Source: Piliocolobus tephrosceles
Lineage: Eukaryota > Chordata > Mammalia > Primates > Cercopithecidae
Length of the DNA: 64,000 bases
Direction: 5' to 3'
Assembly: GCF_002776525.5 (NCBI RefSeq)
Contig: NC_045441.1
Location: 86,339,127 to 86,403,126 of the forward strand
In this document: piece after piece, positions 59,001 through 64,000 of the stretch
Layout: each line of letters opens with the position of its first letter
How positions within the stretch are numbered: the first letter of the stretch is position 1
Made by a program: the position numbers and the translations under genes
The notes under the pieces: generated by a model
Database searches by the model: none
What the model was told of the DNA's origin: nothing
Seen by the model: only the letters and a program-made list of their open reading frames with translations

Positions 59001-59101
59001 TTTTTTTTGTATTTTTAGTAGAGACGGGGTTTCACCGTGGTCTCGATATCCTGACCTTGTGATCCGCCCGCCTCGGCGTCCCAAAGTGCTGGGATTACAG
59101 G
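59001..59101 (-). mobile_element. AluY-like piece cut by the gap
   Basis: TTTTTAGTAGAGACGGGGTT, GACCTTGTGATCCGCCCGCC and CCAAAGTGCTGGGATTACAG form part of a young-looking Alu left monomer. It stops before the GCGTGAGCCACC end and is cut on the other side by the gap. Confidence 0.93.
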
Positions 59102-59555
59102 GATGCTACTTTTAACGCTAAAATGCTGAAATCACTTGAAAGAAACCTCAAATAATTTTCTGGAGACCTTTGCTATGCCCCGAGATTCTGGGTAGCTCAG
59201 AGGTACCGTGTAGAGCTCTGCATTGCTTCCTAAACATACCAGGTAATTTTGTTACAGATGGTCCATCATCCACAATATGAGAGCACTTACAGAACTTGCC
59301 CATGGCTATAATTTAAGGCAAAGGTAAAATATCTGTTGCTAAAGGCAAATAAACATCACAGGGAATTAACTTCACTTTTGCTTGCAGCTCAAGCTGCTCC
59401 AATCTAAGAGAATAAAGAGTAATTAAAATGATGTGATCTGCAAAATCAGAAGCTAGCTTTTCATGGCTTTTCTCACATGAAAAGCCATAATTTACACTGT
59501 AGCTATTCAGTCTGTTTTACCTTCTCTTCAGGATGCCAGCAGCAAATTAAAAAAA
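59102..59555. other. Unassigned sequence
   Basis: No feature recognised. A 13-base A run is at 59551-59563. Confidence 0.4.
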
Positions 59556-60087
59556 AAAAAAAATTATTTGAAATGATTTTAGATGTACACGAAATTGTGA
59601 GAAATGATATGGAGAAGAACTGTATACCACTCAGGAAGTTTCTCTCAATTGCAACATTTTGCATAACTGTAATAATACAATATCACTACCATAAAATGAA
59701 CATTGATCCACTGGCTATAATCAGATTTTGCCAAATTTACCTGTCTTATTTTGTCTGTGTGTTTGTATCTAGTTGTATAAAATTTTATTTCATTTATAGA
59801 TTTTTTTGTGACCACCATCATAGTCACAAAGGTTTCCTCACAATTGTAACATTATTTTTATATAATTGTATAATCGTATTTATACATATACCACATCAAA
59901 CTCTTATAGCCACAGCCACATCCTTCGCTGCCCTATTCCACTAATCTGTTTTCCATCTCTATGTTATTGCTATTTTCAGAATGTTATATAAATGTAATTA
60001 CAGGAATACAACATTTTGAGACTGGCTTTTTTCATTCAGCATAATTCCCTTGAGATTCATTCGAGCTGTTGCTTGTATCAATAACTT
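59556..60087 (-). mobile_element. L1ME-like 3' end, part 1
   Basis: Complement of an old L1ME-type 3' UTR: ACACGAAATTGTGAGAAATG, ACTACCATAAAATGAACATTG, CTGCCCTATTCCACTAATCT, TTCAGAATGTTATATAAATG and GAGACTGGCTTTTTTCATTCAG. The 155-codon plus frame at 59477-59944 is antisense to it. Confidence 0.75.
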
Positions 60088-60385
60088 CTTGGCTTTTTTT
60101 AAATGTATTTTTGATATTTTTAATTGACATAAAGTTGTATATATTTATCACATGCAACATAGTGTTTGGAAGTGTATATATATATATATATATACACACA
60201 TATATATATATACACATATATATATCGCGAAAAGACTAAATTTAGCTAATTAACATATGCAATACCTCACATGATTATCATTTTTGTGGTAGAAAATTTT
60301 AGTTATGCAGGAGGATTAAGTTCAAGCTATCTAGTATACAACGTGATGATCATAGTTAATAATAATATATTGTGATTTTTTCTTG
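60088..60385 (-). mobile_element. Younger L1M (MA/MB) 3' end nested in L1ME
   Basis: ATTTTTAATTGACATAAAGT, TAGCTAATTAACATATGCAA and CCTCACATGATTATCATTTT are L1MA/MB 3' UTR blocks in complement. A TA/CA microsatellite has expanded at 60173-60225. Confidence 0.78.
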
Positions 60386-61100
60386 TTGAGTAGTATAGTA
60401 TGTATGCATCACATTTTGTTTAACTTTCGCTTGTTGAAGGCTATTTTGGTTGTTTCCACTTTGGAACTATTACAAGTAAATTTGCTTTGAACATTAATGT
60501 ACAGATTTTTGTGAGCCTGTTTTCATTTCTCTGTAATAAATGCCCAGGAGTGTGATTATGCTGGTTTTTACAGCATTTTCAATTTCATTTTTTTTTAAGA
60601 AATTGCCAAACCATTTTCCAGATAAACTGTACCCTTTTACATACCACCAGTAATGTAAGAGTGATGCAGTTTTTCTTTATCTTGTTAAGGACTTGATCTT
60701 ATTTCCATGTTTTTTTGTTAGCTATTCTGACAGATGTGTAGTGATATTACATTGTGGCTTGAATTTGCGTTTTATTAATAGGTAAGGATGTTGAACACTT
60801 TTTCATGCAATTACTTGCCATTAGTGAAATGTCTTTTTCTATACTTCCCATTGTTTTATTTGATAATTTGTGTACTTACTCTTGAGTTTTAAGAGTTCTT
60901 TGTATATTCTAGGTATAAGTCTATCATTGGATATGTGATTTGGAAATATTTTTTTCCCATAATGTTGCTTGATTTTCCATTCAGAGAGTAAACAACTTTT
61001 TTAAAATGAGGTCTATTCAGTTTTTCCTTTAATAGATTGCAAGCAGCTAATTTTATTTCTTGAGTTATTATCCCCAAAGTGAGAAAAGACCCTGTGCCAA
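60386..61100 (-). mobile_element. L1ME-like 3' end, part 2 (ORF2 C-terminus)
   Basis: Resumes the older L1: GCTATTTTGGTTGTTTCCAC, CCATTTTCCAGATAAACTGT, GCTATTCTGACAGATGTGTA and GGATGTTGAACACTTTTTCA. All frames are broken. Confidence 0.8.
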
Positions 61101-61834
61101 TCATTCTCCTTGCTGGTACGTAAAACAAGCAACCAGATTATTTTAGGAATATTTTTCTCCTAATGATCCTAATGAAACGGAATTTTTAAAAAGTGTTGTG
61201 AAAAAAATGTCCTGTCAATATTGCCCTGTTCTATAACGACTTGTAATGGATTCTAGTGTTATGTACCATATAAAACTTTATTCTTATGAATACCCATGTT
61301 ATGTATTATTTCTCCATATTTTCTAGCCTAGAAAACTAAAGAACCTACTAGAATGAGGAAGTAGGTCACTTAAAGGGCCCAGAATTAAGTGAATCACTTG
61401 TATTTTGGGGGAATTAAAGCTAATTGTTTCCAAAGCATTACATATCGCTAAATTACTAATACGTCTTTATTTAGGAAATGTAAAATCAGGCAACATCTGA
61501 AAGATATTTTCATGTCTCCCAGGAAAATTTTAACAGAAAGCTATATGTTATCCTTGACACTAGTCTTCCCCGTAAATCTAGTTTGTTCTGTACAATGTTA
61601 CCAATGTTACATTCATAAGAATTAGATTTGATTGATACTTCCTTACTTCACCACTTCTGTTGATACCCCTTTGCTGACAGAATACATTTAAATCCTACAA
61701 AATGACAAGTGGGTCCCTTGCAACTCAGGAAAGTCACCACATTTATCTAATGGCTTAAATAAAAAGCCAAGAGTCATTCTTGATTTAAAAAATTTCCTCA
61801 ATTCCTACATTCAATTATTGAGAAATTCTTATTA
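61101..61834. other. Unassigned sequence
   Basis: No repeat or gene recognised. Confidence 0.45.
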
Positions 61835-62556
61835 ACACTACTTGCAAAACACATTTCAAACCTGTCCACCTCTGTCTGTCTTCATGGGACACATAGTCCA
61901 AGGCATCATTATCTCTTTCCTACACTGCAGCCGCAAGTCCTTTAATTGGCAACTTTTGTCTCCCTAAAACCCACAGGGATTGATCTCTTTAAAATATGAA
62001 ATCAGGTCAACTATATCCCTGCTGCATTTCTTCCAGTGACTTTTCACTATGCAGAAGATTAAAGCCAGTCTTCTTCCTAGCCTGAGAGTTTCTCCATGAC
62101 CTGGCTTCTGCTTATCTCTCTGCCATCTCTTATCAGCTCCATTCTTTGTCACTCTTTGTCAGCAAGGTTTATCCAGGCTGGTCTTTCTTTTTCTTTTTAA
62201 GCTCTTTTTTTTTTTTTTTTTTTTTTTCAGATGTTGTTCCTCTGCCTGAAGTGTCTCTCAGCACCTGGTGAACCCAAATGTCATCTCCTCAGACAGGTCT
62301 TTTTTAACTCCTATCTGATGTTGCTCACATCCATTCCACTTGTTTGCTATCATAGGAGCTAGCTTCAATTTCTTTTGTCAAATGTAGCACTGCCTGGAAT
62401 AACTGAACTTGTTTATTGTGAAATATCCACATAAGAATGTTAGTTCCTTAGTATCATACAATGTATCTTTCTTTTTCACTGCTCTATTTCCAGAACCTTG
62501 GTTGTACCTGGAATATAGTGTGCACTAACTGAACATTTGTTTAGTAAATAAATGCA
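61835..62556 (+). mobile_element. L2 LINE 3' end
   Basis: L2 blocks in order: GAAATCAGGTCAACTATATC, CTCCATGACCTGGCTTCTGC, GTTGTTCCTCTGCCTGAAGT, AAATGTCATCTCCTCAGACA, TTAGTTCCTTAGTATCATAC and a CACTAACTGAACATTTGTTT end. A T run of about 24 bases at 62206-62227 interrupts it. Confidence 0.82.
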
Positions 62557-64000
62557 TTAGTTTATCTATCTGTATAACTAAATCTATCAAATATTCTTTA
62601 AAACATGAACCAAAGTTAATCTGAAACTCTTCCTGTGGAAAAAGTCATATATTATATGCCTTCAGCACATGATTTGTTATTATTTCCTTACTATCCTATG
62701 CCCTTTGTCATGTGCTTTTTTTTCCCATAGAGCTTTGTATTCCTTCAGTTCTACCACCTTCCTCTGAAGAACTCTTATTTATCATTTCTTGGACTAAATT
62801 AGGAAAACTATTCTGTGATCTTACAAGGTTTGAAATGCTAATCAGAAAAAAGTCAACTTTAGATTTTTTTCTGAAGTCAGTATCTCAGCTCTTTAGCTGC
62901 TTAAGAGTCAAAAGGTACATCATTATATTATAATATACTCATATTCATCAGGCTGAAATTTATTTGTCATGTTGTGACATGCCTTTCAAATTCAGGTTTG
63001 AAGAAGTTTCACCTGTCAGAATTTGGTTGAGGAAGGGGTGAAGGAATTTGAGGAGTCTTCAAGCTCTGAAGTTCTTCTTAGTCACAGCTCATTGCTTGTA
63101 ACCTTATTTCTCACTGGGCATGCATTTTTGTTACCCTCCCTCTTTTTGTTTTAGTGCCAACCTGCTGGGCCAGCTGTTCCACCATCATTTAAATTAGGCT
63201 ACCACTATCCATGCAGTAGAGATGTGAACACAGAAAAAAAAACACTCTTTTTAAATATCAGTGTTAGAAAGAATGAGATATTTCTAAGAACGAATAAGGA
63301 CGTAAAGAAAATTGGTTTTTAAAAATTGTTGTGTATAAATAGAGTTTTGAGAGCAAAGTACCTTATGTCAGCAGCCTGCTTTACTTGGAGAAAACCTTTG
63401 ACAGTCCTTATGCTTTGGTTGCCTAATGGTATTCCATCAGGAGTAAATTGAGTTTCTGGTAACAGATTGGCTTTAAAACAGCATGAAACCTAATGACCAC
63501 GTCAAGCTCTGTTTGCCAGGATAATTGCCTAAATTTGGATTTCTGATTCTCTCACTCAATCAAAGACCATGCATTGAATGTTGGCAGATCAGACAATGAA
63601 CTTATTGTACATTTTGTGGATAGATACAAACTGAGTCACAGGCTTCTCTCCTCTCAGACCTCTGATTATTTCAGCAGTGATAACGGCCCCAGCGTTTTCC
63701 AACCCGATACTGAATTAAAGAGCACAAAACTTAAAAACTATAGTATGAAAAATGTTAGGGATAAACCAACTTAAAGATGGCTTTTTTGGGGGTAATAAAA
63801 GACTTATTAGCTATGTGCTACACTCAGTTTTTAATGAAAACTATTATTATACTTTAGAGGAGAAAAGTTACATTTGAATGCTAGCAGATGATAAAAATGT
63901 GAACCTATTTAACCTCAGTTCCTAAAAAGGCATCTCTTCTCCTCTTGCATTTATTCTCAGAGTCATTAATACTTCCTTTGTACTTTCTGTTACGTCTTCC
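62557..64000. other. Unassigned sequence
   Basis: About 1.4 kb with no repeat, RNA gene or convincing exon recognised. Open frames of 66-73 codons at 62712-62933 and 63574-63774 lack family features. Confidence 0.45.

Noticed and set aside
59477..59944. 155-codon plus-strand open frame with hydrophobic segments
   Set aside because: It is antisense to an L1ME-like 3' UTR, and the hydrophobic look comes from T-rich sequence.
62206..62227. T run inside L2 considered as an inserted retroelement tail
   Set aside because: L2 sequence continues on both sides with no element body or target-site duplication; simple expansion is enough.

Overview
The window is nuclear DNA of a primate, most likely a catarrhine (ape or Old World monkey). 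The basis is many dimeric Alu elements, some with AluY-like diagnostic stretches, together with a young L1PA tail, older L1PB/L1M/L1ME copies, a complete THE1 element, MLT1/MST LTRs, MIR and L2. Two runs of N (400 and 100 bases) show a draft assembly. The sequence is AT-rich with no CpG island. I found no convincing protein-coding exon, no tRNA or rRNA gene, and no CRISPR array. It reads as intergenic sequence or the interior of a very large intron, built by layered transposon insertion.

Layout. 1-4250: an old plus-strand L1M, broken by two Alus and an MLT1-like LTR. 4251-10690: mostly unassigned, with two adjacent MIRs, a 170-codon minus-strand open frame (5609-6121), a diverged direct repeat (8196-8450) and an unassigned, less AT-rich block (9041-9830). 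10693-16745: a very short Alu, then a nearly full-span plus-strand L1 with two Alus. 16746-22790: unassigned sequence with a Tigger-like DNA transposon, two adjacent perfect palindromes and a 64-bp triplicated unit. 22790-26530: L1 tails, an L1M/HAL1-type relic, Alus and an MLT1 LTR. 26825-29041: a THE1 with both LTRs, minus strand. 29042-36440: mostly unassigned, with Alus and the first gap, which lies inside mirrored TG/CA microsatellites. 36443-37277: a solo LTR split by an Alu. 38213-38392: an exact 90-bp tandem duplication. 38972-46590: L1PA tail, Alu monomer, Alus and a 5'-inverted L1. 46593-51955: a long minus-strand L1 with an Alu. 52119-56900: an MLT1A LTR, Alu, a fossil Alu monomer and an eroded ERVL-like provirus carrying a Tigger-type MITE, MER20 and an MST/THE1 LTR. 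56901-64000: unassigned sequence, second gap, AluY piece, nested L1ME/L1M tails and an L2.

No genes here act together. The biology is retrotransposition history: target-site duplications, twin priming, 5' truncation, nested insertion, microsatellites growing from poly-A tails, and small local duplications. Family names are recognised by eye from remembered consensus patterns and were not checked with RepeatMasker. Boundaries of old elements are approximate. I see no candidate for an undescribed biological system. The points most worth checking are the exact 90-bp duplication, the twin palindromes, the mirrored microsatellite gap, the twin-primed L1 and the 170-codon frame.
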